A stretch of DNA of 64,000 bases, from the NCBI GenBank assembly GCA_000827325.1, contig KN832870.1:2356001-2420000 (forward strand), given 5' to 3'. Shown here piece after piece: positions 22,901 to 35,549 of the stretch. Made by a program: the position numbers and the translations under genes. Numbering within the stretch: position 1 is the first letter of the stretch; every line of letters starts with the position of its first letter. A model generated the notes under the pieces. That model did not search any database. It had not been told where the DNA came from and saw nothing but the letters and a program-made list of their open reading frames with translations. This stretch comes from Oidiodendron maius Zn (taxonomy: Eukaryota; Ascomycota; Leotiomycetes; Myxotrichaceae).

Positions 22901-24602
22901 CCAGGCTGACCAGCTCCACGACCAAAGCCTCCTTGGCCCATAACACTCTCCCTCGTTTGACGCTCAGGTCCATTCGGCCTCTTCAAATCAGGACCTCCTG
23001 AGCCATCTCGAGAAACCAGCCCACGACTTGCGCCCACTATAGGCTTTTCAGCGAGAATGGGACGGCTCGAACCAGCAATGCGATCGCTAGATGCTTGCTG
23101 TGCTGGCTGATCGTTGGGGTAGCGAATCTTGGCCGTATCTAGCACGTAGACAGTAGCAAGATCTGTCGCTTCTCGAGTAGCTGTGCTTGGTTCTCCGCCC
23201 AAAACGACAATTTGCTTGCCGTATGCTGTCATACTGTGTCCGGATCGAGGCGAAGGCGAAGGGCCCATATTCTGGAAGGTGTACCAGCGTCTTGAGCTGA
23301 TTCTGAACGCAGCTAAATCCCCAAGGTCGGTCCCCTCTTCAGTCCGTCCACCAAAAATATACATCACGTCATCTACAATCGTCGTTGCATGACCCTCTCG
23401 AGGAGCAGGAATATATCCGATGCAATCCAGGCTTGTCCAGGAGTTCGTTATAGGGTCATAGGACCAAACGTCGTTAAACCATTGCAAGCCATTTGTTCCC
23501 CCAAATCTGTATACTATCAGCTCCGCAGCGTCTCAGGTATGCTATAACACTTACAAATAAAGCTTCTCGTTGTAAGTCACAACGGTATGATTAGTTCGAG
23601 CAGGAGGTACTTGGCCAACTGGCGGTCCCCCTTCATCGGTGTTCCGAATAAGCATCTCCCAGCGGTTTGTGGGAACTTGCAGCTGATTGAGATCAAAAGC
23701 AACTAAGTCATTCATAAAATACCCTTCTACCTGACCTCCGAACACAAAGATCTTCGACCCTAAAATGTTGAGCGAGTGCCCGTATCGTCCCGAAGGCCGA
23801 GGTGCTGCTGGGACTGCTCGTGACCACTGTCTTGTAGCTATGCTCATTAGCAGGTTTCACACCACGCAAGGAGCCAACCTACATGTGTTTAATAGGTAGA
23901 GAGTTTCGTCTAGCACATCGGAATCCTCCATCTTCGTATCTCCACCATAGACAATAAACGCATTGCCAACTAAGAGAGCGGCGTGGCCTACTCTAGGCCC
24001 TGGGCCTTCTGCGGTAGTCGCAAGAGGATAGCATGCCATGTTACCTCCAGCTTCTACCATCCATAGATCGCCCTTCACGGTAGAGCTGTTTATAAGACCA
24101 CCCATCAGGTACACATCGCCTTCTTTTGAGGCTACTGAATTAACCGCCGCGCCATACCTAGGGAATGGGCTGGGATGTGCCGTGGTGTAGGTTATCCGCC
24201 GCTTCGACCAAGGATATAATGAAGCATTCGCGAGTGTGTTCATCGACTGCACTTGCCCATTCCGCGACTAAAATTAGGCCGTCAGTAATCAGAGATCTCA
24301 GTCCGCGCTCCTGACTCGCGCACATGACGGTGCATATGGGCACTTACAGGAGAATCCTGCGCAAAGTCTGAGCTGGGGCCACGACGGCCACCTAATTGAT
24401 CTGGACTTGGTGTTGTGCCGCCGGGTAGAGAGTTCAGGGAGTTGTTCACACTGCTGCCAGGCGTTCCCCCGCTATCATTTCGAATCATTCGCCCGTCCAT
24501 GCCAGTCTGTATAGATGACTGCGACCCCGGAACCCCGTTGGGGATCTCCCTCGAGGACTGAGTCTTGTCCGCATTCTTCTTGCTCTTGAAAAGGAATGCC
24601 AT
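19924..24602 (-). CDS. tea1: Kelch-repeat cell-end marker, Tea1/TeaA-like
   Basis: Four exons join in frame to 1,501 residues: 24348-24602, 23883-24267, 23555-23837 and 19924-23506. The introns are short (80, 45 and 48 nt) and canonical. Residues 1-85 are Ser/Gly-rich and end in DSP before SRNGQVQ. Kelch repeats follow (about 95-400), with signatures such as YGAAVN...YLMGG, RVGHAALLVGNAFIVYGGD, YLLNTSTRQWSRAVP, GRYGHSLNILGSKIFVFGG and GHATTIVDDVMYIFGG. A Pro/Ser-rich linker leads to a very long coiled coil (about 680-1,420) full of heptad E/K/L/Q. The closing region contains TLRTHWETTNKNYRLSNAF. Family knowledge: Tea1-type proteins ride microtubule plus ends to hyphal tips and mark growth sites with formins. 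Length is close to what I recall for A. nidulans TeaA. The gene is divergent from kog1. Confidence 0.92.
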
Positions 24603-26411
24603 CGTGCCATGCGCGGCGGGTACGCTGGAATGCTATGCCAATGCGCGGCAGACGTCGTAAAAGTGCAATCCACGGTCGGGTACGCCTCGCGCGATTCAAA
24701 TGATCGAGAAGCAGAGTATCGTGCAAGAAAGAGGGCGCCTCGGGAATTCTTGGGTCGCAGCGGTTGGGAGATGGCTGGGACTCGGGTCTACGTTGCTCGG
24801 TCGCGAACCAGCAGGTTGGGACGGCTCGGATAGCGATTTCGTAGCAGACTCCCCACACGCAAGAAGAGGAGGTCCAACGTCGCTGATGGCCTTGGTAAGG
24901 TTGAGGAGAGATGAGAGTGTAGAGAATGAAGATTGCAGCAGGAGTTAGGAGGGCGCAGGCCGTCGTTGGCGATCGCCAAAAAAGCCGAAATCGTTTGGGC
25001 CGCCCGTTCTGATGGGGGAAAAGGAGACACGTCTTCCCTCAAGCCAGGAAGAAGGAAAACAGACAATAAATGGGTGAGATCACCGACCAAGAACCGCTAT
25101 CGGTTGCGAGGAGGGATGAAGACTGGCGCGATGGTATGAAGGAATTTTTGTGATATGCTCTCCTTTTTCCTCGTCGCATTCATATGGAGATCCCGCTAAC
25201 CCCTGACTTCAGTTGGTCACAGCGCCAGCCTTTGTTTCATATTGTAGAAAGATATGGGCCATGTCCTGAGCACGATTATCGCTCCGTATTATTGCTACTG
25301 TACGTACGGCGGGCGCAATGCTGCAGAGATGCTTGCTTGTCTACGAATGAGAGCACGCGGGGCTTCTCTTGTGCCGTTCGTGCTACTCTGTGGTATGCAG
25401 CCATAAACCCCCTTCTCACTGCCTCTTTGAGCTCTTACTCAGCCTGATCTGATTGATCTGACGTCCACAAAGCACCCACCCAGCATCCATAAATAGTTGA
25501 CCTTGCATTCAGACACAAGAAGGCTGCCTATTTGCTAACTGCCGTAGACAACAGAGCCGGCAGCACAGAGTGCAAGGGATTCCGTCTCAAAAGTTCTTCC
25601 TGCCCTGGCCATCCCTAGGCACTCTCTGATATCTTCATTGGCTGTTTCGTAGGCCGAGGCCGAATAACCACTGGGTCACGAAGACCTTCCGCCAGCTGAA
25701 TAGTGCCAAGACGGATGCTGGAGCACCCAGAATAGACACAATGGGTAGAGAGGGGTGTGGATAGCTATGGGTAGCTATGTATGTTCGGCGGATGAAATAA
25801 CGTCTAATGGAATGAGTGAATGCCCAAGAGTCCCAAAATAGACTGCACGTCTATCTCACAAAGGGTACAGGATATGGATACAGGTCCCTTAAGAAATGGC
25901 CGGAAGGGTCACGATCTGCACAAGCCACGCTTACACATATATTAGTCATAAATACGCCACCACAATATCCTGACAGGGATTAGCGGCTTCGCTTGAGGCT
26001 CCGCTTGGGTAACTCTCGTGACGTGAATCCGGGTATTGAACATCAGAGGGCAAGGTTCACTTAGGAGCTGAAGATCGAGCATGGAGAGGGTCGAAACACT
26101 CCTTACTTTGCCCTGCGACTACGTCTCCTCTTGTCCTTGATACAGCTGGGAGTTAGACCGTCATTTACAGTATGTTCCGCTGGCGCTTCCTCCATCCGGT
26201 GAAGGAGACACCAGGCAGACGGTGACCGGATGCTTGGTAACCGTGACTGACACCCTACAGTTCTAATAGTTCACGACCGCTACCTTTCGACCCCATCCTC
26301 AAGTTGCTGCCTTTTTCCGGCTCAATCTCAAAAGCATATACAGCTCCAGGACGTCAGATCGCTCCATGATCGTCTCAGGGCATTGAGAAGGCTCGCGTCT
26401 CCTTCCCGACG
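24603..26411. other. Divergent promoter region between kelch and kog1 genes
   Basis: The 1.8-kb intergenic stretch separates two divergent starts. Short open frames near 24,609-25,139 overlap one another on both strands and are unlikely to be genes. No RNA gene or repeat recognised. Confidence 0.4.
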
Positions 26412-29400
26412 ATGACAGCTGTTGCAGTCCAACCGAATGGCTCTCGTGGGCCGCAGTTCAACCCTCGAGAGTCTCATCATTCCTCAAATGACCAGTCTTC
26501 ACATCACTCTCGGCCTCAGACCTACACATCATCCGCCGCTGACCAGTTCCACCCCCAAGACACTCTACAAAATGCCGCATCTCCCATGAAACATTCCCGG
26601 CCCACGGTCAGTAATATCCCAGCGCAGATGGCAAAGGAAGAAGATACCTCTTCAACATCTGACCAAGACGGTGGGTCTTCTACAATGGATAGCAGTACAG
26701 GACCGGGACATGACGGTCTTGCACCGTCCCGCAGGTTGTCACTACAAGCACGGCCCAATTCTTCGCCTGGCCCAGAATATTCCTCCCAGGATGAGTCGGA
26801 AAGGGACAGACGCAAACGAAGACCAAAGCCTCTTCTCCAAAGATCTAAGAGCGACTATGGCCCAAGAGGAGAAGATCGAAACTCGCCGGCAGAGGAGGAA
26901 GCCCAAGATTGGGGCGCTCGACATGGTTTTGACGACCACTATGCATCAGAGGAATATGTGTCGCAGTTAGCGAATGTGAGTTATACTTGCCTCCTTTACG
27001 CTATTTCATTGTATTCTGGCTTGTCCCATCATTGGCCAGTATTCGGCTTTGCAGAGTCTCGGATTCCAAGTTCACCGCGTAATATGTTTCCCAAACTACA
27101 AAGCCAAAAGATTATCCCTTATTAAACTAGATTCAATAATAACTCTAAGCAGAATTGGTACATGTACTTCACGGATAAACGCCATGAAACAACAGGCAAC
27201 CCAAAGATGTCACTAACTGATCTTCAAGACTGGCGAATGAAAGATCGCTTGAAAACTGTGTCGGCCGCTCTGGCAATATGCCTCAATATTGGCGTTGAGC
27301 CACCTGATCAACTGAAGACCGTCCCAAGTGCAAAATTAGAGGCTTGGCAAGACCCCACCCATCCTCCAGTCCAGAAAGCCCTTGAAGCCATTGGCAAATC
27401 CCTGCAGGCCCAATATGAAACCCTCGCTATTCGATCAAGATACAAGCAATACCTGGACCCTTCTGTGGAAGAAACTAAAAAGTTTTGCCTGTCACTTCGG
27501 CGCAGCGCAAAGGACGAACGAGTTCTATTCCATTACAATGGCCATGGAGTACCAAAGCCAACTGCTTCTGGTGAAATATGGGTTTTCAACAAAAACTATA
27601 CGCAATATATTCCGGTGTCTCTCTATGACCTCCAATCTTGGTTGCAGGCGCCAACTTTCTTCGTCTGGGATTGCTCTGATGCTGGCAACATTCTCAATAA
27701 TTTTCATCGTTTTGTCGAGAGGCACGAACAAGAAGAAGCAGATGCAGCAGCTAAAGATCCCCGTTACCCAATAGTGAACTATCGACCGTACATTCACCTT
27801 GCAGCTTGCGGCTCCAAGGAAAGCCTTCCAACCAACCCTCTTCTCCCGGCAGATGTGTTCACATCGTGCCTAACCACGCCAATTGAGATGTCACTATGGT
27901 TCTTCGTCTTGCAAAATCCGCTGCCTTCTCAAATAACCCCTGAGAGAGCAAAGAAGTTGCCTGGAAGATTGCAGGAGCGTAGGACGCCTCTTGGTGAGTT
28001 GAATTGGATCTTCACTGCTATCACAGACACTATAGCATGGACTACTTTGCCTCGCCCACTCTTTCGAAAGTTCTTCCGACAAGACCTTATGGTCGCTGCT
28101 CTGTTCCGAAATTTCCTTCTAGCACAGAGAGTGATGTCGGCTTATGGCTGTCATCCTCAGTCATACCCAGAGCTCCCCGACACACATCAGCATCCGCTTT
28201 GGGAGAGCTGGGATCTCGCTGTGGAGATGGCGCTCGCCCAACTGCCCATGTTGGAAAAGAAGGAATTAGGCGAGCGTCCTGATTATGAATTTCAGAACTC
28301 AACCTTCTTTACGGAGCAGCTTACGGCATTTGAAGTCTACCTCACTCAAGGTGCGGTCACTCACAAACCTCCGGACCAGCTTCCGGTCGTACTACAAGTC
28401 CTTCTCAGTCAGCAGCATAGAGTTCGTGCCTTAATCTTGCTTGGCAAATTCTTGGACATGGGACCATGGGCAGTTAACTTAGCTTTGAGCATAGGGATTT
28501 TCCCATACGTGTTGAAGCTATTGCAGTCCACCGCAGCAGAGCTTAAACCTGTCATGGTTTTCATTTGGACGAGAGTCCTTGCCGTGGACCTTTCATGCCA
28601 GCAGGATTTACTCAAAGATAGTGGCTACAACTATTTTGCTCTCATCCTGAAGCCCAATGAAGGACTTCCTGTAGTTGACAGCCTCGAACATAAGGCCATG
28701 TGTGCCTTCATCCTGGCAATGCTGTGCAAGGGGTACAAACAAGGCCAAAACGTCTGCAACCAAGCGGATGTGATGGCTTATTGTTTGGTCCATATTCAAA
28801 ACGGAGACAATCCATTATTACGGCAATGGGCATGTTTATGCATCAGCCAACTGTGGGATGACTATTCTGATGCGCAATGGAAGGGCATTAGAGAGGGTGC
28901 TCCGGCTAAGCTGTCGGCCCTGGTGCGAGACACCTGCTGCGAAGTTCGAGCTGCCATGCTTTACGCTATGACAACGTTCATAGGGATCCCAGATATAACC
29001 GATGAGGTGGCACGGATTGAGAAGGGAATCTCATGGGCCGTAATCGAGATGGTCAATGATGGAAACGCCATGGTTCGGAAGGAACTTCTGGTCTACTTTT
29101 CGACATTCATTCACCGTTATGAAAATAAATTTTGGGTTGCCGCGTATGAGCAGCTCCAAGAGGAACTCGAGTATCGCCAACACCCCCCAGTCGATGATGG
29201 TAATGACCACAAGATGGGCCTGCACTATGCCAGAATGGAGAACCGCAATCGAGATGGGACGATCAAGTCCTCTGCTCATGGGATTTCACATAACTCTGTA
29301 TTCGCAGCGGTTTGGAAGCATGTTTTAATCATGACCGTTGATCCTCATCCCGAAGTGCAACGCAATGCTACAGTTATTGTTGATTACATACACAGTTCGC

Positions 29401-31055
29401 TGCTTCAGTCTCCGATTGGTGGCCCAGCACGGGTCATTATAGATGACCTCAATCGCAGAGCAGCAAGACCGGCTGCTTGGGCAAATACTCCAGAACCGCG
29501 GGCTAGCACTCCAACGCGCCAAGACTCGGTACCGTCCCCGGCTCCACAACCAGGTCTTTTGAAGCGTACTGCAAGCTACCTGTTCACACTGCCATTTGGT
29601 GGAACTCCAAGCGCAGAGAATTCTCCTCCTGGGACAATTGGGAGAAATGCTCCTGCGTCTCCTACTGCTCAGCACAGTCCCTTACCACTGCGGTCACGAC
29701 TCCCAGCGGAGTTTAATGCTGCCCCTGATCAGAATGATGCTGGGACGCCTGGGTCGTATCATGCCGCAACCGAGCCAATGTCAGGAGGGTTTAAGCCTCG
29801 AAATTTATCGCTCCCCCCAAAGATACCATTAGAAAGCACCTTCCTAGACTGGTCAATCGAATATTTCCGCGAACCTCAGATGAAGCCTAATGAAGCAGAG
29901 GAGCCTGGAAGCACCGACTACAATGAGCGTCTGTGGAGAAGGTCTCGGAATGAAGCTATCCTGAGAGACACTCAACCACAAAAAGAGATTGCAGGAAATG
30001 GCAGATGGAACAACTCTGCTGGATTTTTCAACAATCAAAGCCAACCTTCGAAAATGACCTTTCACCAGTTTGAAGACCACCTGGCTGTCTCCGATGATCG
30101 TGATATAATTTCAATCTGGGACTGGAAACGGCAAGATAGATTGAGTCGATTCTCGAACGGCAATCCCCCAGGCTCCAAAATTAGCGATCTACAATTTATC
30201 AATGAGGATGATCAAGCTTTCTTGCTGACGGGCTCCTCTGATGGCGTCATCAGGATCTATCGTAACTACGATTCAGACAGTGACATAGAAGTTGCTTCTG
30301 CATGGCGAGCGCTTACACATCTAGTGCCTAGCAATGTCAATTCAGGAATGGTTTTAGATTGGCAGCAAGTATCCGGGAAACTGTTAGTTGCCGGTGATGT
30401 CAAGGTTATCCGCGTTTGGGATGCGGCATCGGAGCTTTGCCTCCTCGATATCAATGCCCGTTCGGGTTCCTGCGTCACTTCACTGACCTCCGACCAAATG
30501 ACAGGCAACGTCTTCGTGGCGGGTTTCGGTGATGGCGCTATTCGTGTCTTTGACGCACGAAAGAAGCCACAAGAAGCTATGGTTAGGAAGTGGAAGGACG
30601 AGAGCGATCGAGTCTGGATAAAGAGCGTGCATATGCAAAGGGGTGGCCAGAGGGAGCTACTAAGTGCGAGCAGAAATGGCAAGGTCAAGTTGTGGGATAT
30701 TCGGATGGACAAACCTTTGAGGATCATTAAGACCACGGACCATACGCTTCGGACGGCGAGTACCCACGAGCACCTACCTGTTTTCGCTGTGTAAGTCGCC
30801 ACTCATAGCTATGGAAGTTTTATACTAATGCTACCCAATAGCGGAACTGGTAACCACGCTGTCAAGGTATTCAATTTCGAAGGCAAAGAGCTCTCACGCG
30901 TAGAACCCTACTCGAGCTTCCTAAATCAAGCGCGACAGATACCCATTTCTGCCACTGCATTCCACCCACACAGAATGATGTTAGCGGCAGCGGCTAGGAC
31001 CGATAATCATATAAACATGTTTACTTGCGTAGAGCGACGGACAACCTTTGACTAA
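26412..31055 (+). CDS. kog1: TORC1 subunit Kog1/Raptor (Mip1)
   Basis: Three exons, 26412-26975, 27153-30790 and 30842-31055, join in frame to 1,471 residues. Introns are 177 nt (GTGAGT...GCAG) and 51 nt (GTAAGT...ATAG). Residues 1-188 are Ser/Pro-rich and disordered. The Raptor N-terminal caspase-like domain starts at NWYMYFTDKRHETTGNPK and includes FHYNGHGVPKPT (His about 319) and FFVWDCSDAGNI (Cys about 362). HEAT/armadillo helices follow, covering LLSQQHRVRALILLGKF, CQQDLLKDSGYNYF and LVRDTCCEVRAAMLYAM. A variable Pro/Ser linker precedes C-terminal WD40 repeats (about 1,160-1,470: ISIWDW, VIRVWDA, GAIRVFDARKKP, VKLWDIRMDKPL). Family knowledge: Kog1/Raptor recruits TOR substrates in nutrient-sensing TORC1 at the vacuole. 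Full domain order and length agree with fungal orthologues. Confidence 0.97.
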
Positions 31056-31355
31056 TGATTCTTGGCCTCGTTTTCATATTCCGATATCAATAGATGGCGT
31101 ATATAGGGGGAAGCGCCGCATTTTACAATCAGAGAGTCTTATATGACGAACTGATTTGTATGCGAAGTCGGTTTTGGTTTTGCTAGCATTGCGTGGTTGG
31201 CTTTTATGGGGATACCGGATCTTATACATACCCGGCGTTTGATGGGGTGGCAGGCTGAGGCGCAAACGATCCTCTAGGAGCCAGAAATATTAAATTAATT
31301 TATAAGTATTCTTTTCTCCCCTTCTGCGACTTGATTTGCCGTGAAAATACATAAA

Positions 31356-32916
31356 TCATGGTCTCCAGGGACTCAAGGCGGTGACTCTCGTCAAAACAAA
31401 GGCTCTATCTTTGCCCACTACAACTGGGTCTTCAAGCCGTATCCCGAATCCTCTGCTCAACCCCTTGCTCTTCGCTTGCGCATCTGTGACGTAGATTCCC
31501 TAGGTATGGTAAGCACTTTATCCAAGACGGTCGTCGGTTCGGACGGTGCGAGAAAAGGGAGAGAGACGTACAGGTTCATTCGTCACGACTGCTCCGGCTT
31601 TCAGAACTTCGTCATTCGCACCGTTGAGATATGGATGCTCGTGCATCTCGAGCCCGAGACCGTGGCCAAGCCGATGTGTGAAGTATGGCCCATAATCTCC
31701 ATCAGATATCACCTTCCTGTAAGCAAAATATATTAGAAATTAATCCTTCAGCAATCAAGGTGCCATGACATAAGGGATATTCGCACCGACTCGCAGCATC
31801 GACTTCTGAGCAGCGGTTTCCTTCAGCCGTATTCCATATGGCAGTCCTTTGTGCCTTTTGGACCAAGTGCCACGCATCTAGCAGCTCGTCGGATACTGTA
31901 ACTCCTAAAGGGAGGATGGTCCGCGTCACATCACTGCCATACCCCTGTAACGTGCTCCCAATATCAATCAGCACAAATTCGCCATCTCCAAGCGTCTTCC
32001 CTCTGGATCCACCGTGCGGGTTTGCGGCCTGCTCGCCAAACAGTACTATAGCCCAAAATCCAAGTCCAACGCCAGCCCGATTGAAGAGTGAGTGTGCCGC
32101 ATCAAATAGCGTCTCCTGGGTCACGCCAACACGGATACATGGTTGCAGTGATCGAACAACGCTCACTGTGAAATAATTGATCGCACCGAGAATATTAATC
32201 TCCGCGTGCGACTTCACGGTTCGTATAGAGGCGATGGCTGGAGAAACAGGGAGGACAGTGAAATTTGCTGCTTGGAGGCCGGAGGCGATAAAGAAACGGG
32301 CGTGCTCATCTACCATGAGTTTCGTAGTCTCGTTTCCAAACTCCCTTTTCAAGGCCGCGTAGGGGGATTCTTCCTCTTTCCACTCGATGATGACAAGCTT
32401 CTCCCCGTACACCATCTCGAGGCCAGCGATCCGGCTCAGCTCAAACTTAGGCGCAAGATAGGAGAAGGAGCCATTAGATGAGAGGATGGCCAGGAAGGGT
32501 CGCTCGGACAAAGAATAAGACGTGGAAATGTTAAAGTAGTATAATGAAGAAGGAGAGGGCTCCGTGATATAGAAATCGACACCCTCGTTCTTCAAGGCGG
32601 CGGCTAGATTGGCTTGCCGAGTTAGAAACTCAGACTTATTAATAGGTGGAACGTCGAGAGAGGGTATGGTGCTTTCGAGAGAGGGCCAGGCACATGCGTG
32701 TAGCTCTTCAACAGAGAAGGTAGGATTGCGGTCACGAGGGATGGAGAGAAGTACAGTAAGGCCCCCAGTTAGGATTAGAACGGCCAAGAACGAGAGACCT
32801 ATTACTGTCATTGCATATCGTCTGTCCAGAAACTTTCGCGATGGGGTTGGCAAATCCGAAGGTGCCGGCCGTATTAAAGGAGTTGTGGCATTAGGTTCTC
32901 TACTTAGAGCTGACAT
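31356..32916 (-). CDS. Membrane-anchored M24 metallopeptidase (Xaa-Pro peptidase family)
   Basis: Three exons on the minus strand, 31787-32916, 31572-31716 and 31356-31499, give 472 residues. Donors are GTGCGA and GTACGT; acceptors are TTACAG and CCTAG. A basic N-terminus precedes one membrane span (about 36-59), which predicts a type II protein with its catalytic part in the secretory/vacuolar lumen or outside. Several NxS/T sites support that. The pita-bread M24 domain carries the expected metal ligands: Asp318 (VLIDIGS), Asp329 (GSDVTRT), His395 (THRLGHGLG), Glu424 (NEPGIYV) and Glu448 (IRLEDP). Family knowledge: such enzymes cleave Xaa-Pro bonds or act as proline dipeptidases with two Mn or Co ions. 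The exact substrate cannot be told. It ends about 300 bp from the kog1 stop, in convergent orientation. Confidence 0.9.
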
Positions 32917-33509
32917 GTTGGAAATGACGGTGAAGCTGGACGTGATGAAACTACGTCGAGAAGAGCTTATTTAAAGATGGGATTGCTTTCTACACAGGTC
33001 CAGTCTGCCAATAAGCTGGGTATGCGGAGCTCCAGAATGAGCAAGTTTGAGGTAGATGATAAAGGGAAAGCAAAAGAAATGCCTAGGTCATTGTATATTG
33101 TTTATGATGTGTCCGATGAAGCCTGAAGTTGTTGGAGGTGTAGCAAATTCTAACAGGGGGTTGTACGTTGCAAGATAAGCGGGTATGTACACGTGACACA
33201 GACTTGTCACCAAATGTGCCTCGATCAGAAGTTACTCCTGTCAAGAAATGTTTTATTTATGGAAGACTAGGAGAGGACTTAAATATATGGGCTTGGTTAG
33301 AAACGGCTGAGGGCTGGTAATATTCCAAAAGTTTTGCTCTACCATTTGGAATATAGAATGAATGATCAAAACTTTCCATCTGTGCAGATGGGATAAAAAC
33401 TCCGCCGCCAACGAGCTCAAGGATGAGATAGCAATTAAAGGCTCCCAATAAAACTCAAACTAAGTCTTTTCTTATTTTGTCCTGCAGAGGTTTTATTTGA
33501 CAACTGCTA
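32917..33509. other. Intergenic, no intact gene
   Basis: This stretch contains the M24 gene promoter. A 63-codon minus-strand frame at 33257-33448 has no recognisable content. The right end runs into the tRNA-synthetase relic. Confidence 0.35.
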
Positions 33510-34366
33510 GGGCATAAGCAGATAGAAATAGCCGGTGGCAGGAAGAGAGTCTTCTGTATTGGCCCTGTCTTCCGTGCTGAAAACTCAAACACTCCAAGAC
33601 ATATGACTGAAGTTTGTCCGTCTTGTCCTATGTCCTCTATACACTAACTGAATTCTAGTTCATTGGTCTCGATCTTGGAATGGAATCGAGAAGCATTATC
33701 ACGAAGTGCTGCACCTACTCGAGGGCGTTCTCCTCTACGTTTTTAGAGGACTTGCCAAGAGATGCAAAGATGAGATTGCTACAGTCCGTGCGATCTACCC
33801 CTCTGAGGAGTTCCTCCTTGCGCAGGAAGGCAAAGAAGTTCGCCTAAACTTCGCGGAGGCCCGGAAGCTTCTTCGAGAAGAGGGACCGCCTGAATTCGCC
33901 AATGTCCGCGATGATGAAGATATGAGCACTGCGCAAGAGAAAGCTCTCGGAGCTTTGATCCGAAAGAAGTACAATACTGACTTCTATGTGCTGGATAAGT
34001 TCCCCATTTCGTCTCTCCTCTTTTACGCTACGCCTGGCTCCGAAAACCCCGAGGCTGCCAATGCTTACGACTTCTCCATGAGGGGTTAGGAGATTCTGAG
34101 TGGTGATCAGCGATTGCATCTGCCCGTGCAGCTGGAGCAGTCTATTCAAGCCAAAGGCCTCGACGCTACTGAGCCGGGTCTCAAGAATTACTTAGATGTA
34201 TTCCGGAGTACGGGAGTTCCTCCTCACGGTGGTGGTGGCATTGGTCTTGACAGAGTGATGGCGTGGTATTTGAATCTGCCGACGGTGCAGCTTGTATCCG
34301 ACTACCCACGCACCCCCCAGAGACTCACTCCTTGGAGAAAGGGAGTCACATGGACGATCGATTAGG
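33510..34366 (+). pseudogene. Truncated, decayed copy of cytosolic aspartyl-tRNA synthetase
   Basis: The plus strand carries the class II catalytic half of an AspRS. Motif 2 is at 33530-33605 ([21 protein letters not shown]). An apparently retained intron follows (about 33610-33658, ending TTCTAG). Then come FIGLDLGME, a one-base loss near 33,684, and the open frame HEVLHLLEGVLLYVFRGLAKRC onward. A TAG at 34087-34089 interrupts FSMRG-EILSG. Motif 3 (GGIGLDRVMAWYLNL) lies near 34,235-34,275. The N-terminal anticodon-binding domain and motif 1 are absent, and the native C-terminal end is altered. Because the intron is still there, this is a DNA-level duplicate of a host gene, not a retrocopy. 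The functional copy must lie outside the window. Confidence 0.88.
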
Positions 34367-35549
34367 AGCTTAAAAATAAATGACTGATCTTGTATTCAAG
34401 CTTAGACTAAATGTGGAAATCACTCTAAGAATGTTCTTGGCATTCTCCCTTGCTTTCTTGTGCCTATGGGAACCTTCTGGATCTGGTTTGGTGAGGTTAT
34501 CATGGCTCCTCCGCCATCCTTTGAGCTCGCCATATAACCGAGCTCCTATATGTCCGCGTGGGCGAGTAGACAATAATTTCGCAAGTTGGAAGGTGGAAAT
34601 ACATTGTAGCCTGCGTCTCAGCTCGGGTAGAGAGATCTTTGCGCCCTTTTCGACAAGGTCTTTATCGATAATAGGTTATACCTGAGCTTTGTCTCGGCGG
34701 TTCTCGTCAGGCTACATCCTGGGCCGACACAGAACTCCTCCTCAAGTGGACTGTGACACGACTCATTTACATAAAACCGATGAGTGACACCCGAGCTTTA
34801 GCACTACTCCGAGTATCGATCAAGATTTGTGCATATGATCTTTACCTGGGCAAGAATATGGGTTGGATACTGAGGGGCCATGATGGGGGATCCTTCTGTA
34901 GCTGCCCGTCCAGGCCTCTCAGGATCACTCGCGCGTGCCTCGTCTAGCGCGATCTCCAGCGCCCCCCATCTCCACTTTCCCAGTCCCCCAATCCTCACTG
35001 CTGGATAGTTCTAGCAGAAGTGTTGGCATCTTATACTCTGATGTCATCTTGGCACTTGTCTCATCGTGTCAGGTTATCTGCTTGATTTTTCTGTTTCTCT
35101 GTTTCTCTCTCTCGGCGTGTGCTGCGCCTTGAGCGTTGATATCACCTCCCTGATTGGGCCCAATTCCTACCCAGGCTCCTTTATGCATCGATGGCTGTAG
35201 CTCTGCAGATCAACCTACCGATGGCCCAACCTCCACCGGTGGTGTAGCCACGAAAGGCAGCTTACAACGCCTTGGCGCATGCAAGCCTTTGGCCTTCCCC
35301 CTACTCCCTGCCGCTGACGACCAACTGAAAAGTGCCGGGCCTAACTGGGCAGGTACCCGCTCCCGATCTCCAGCACATCGATCCAGGCTGAGGGGCTTAT
35401 CAACATGCTGTTAAGGTTATTGTACGGGCCCTAGGTTCTCGGCCTATTGCTCCCCTGGTGAGTAGTGGTAGTATATTTGTGGGCGCTTCCCACAAGCTTG
35501 TTCCTCCTTATCGTCGTTTTGCGATCTCGTTTTGCAAACATCATACACG
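34367..35549. other. Intergenic, no gene seen
   Basis: This stretch lies between the AspRS relic and the sedolisin gene. Short frames overlap on both strands with no family features. The last 300 bp or so should be the sedolisin promoter. Confidence 0.35.

Noticed and set aside
30266-30802. 178-codon minus-strand frame inside kog1
   Set aside because: Antisense shadow of the WD40 region, which is clearly coding on the plus strand.
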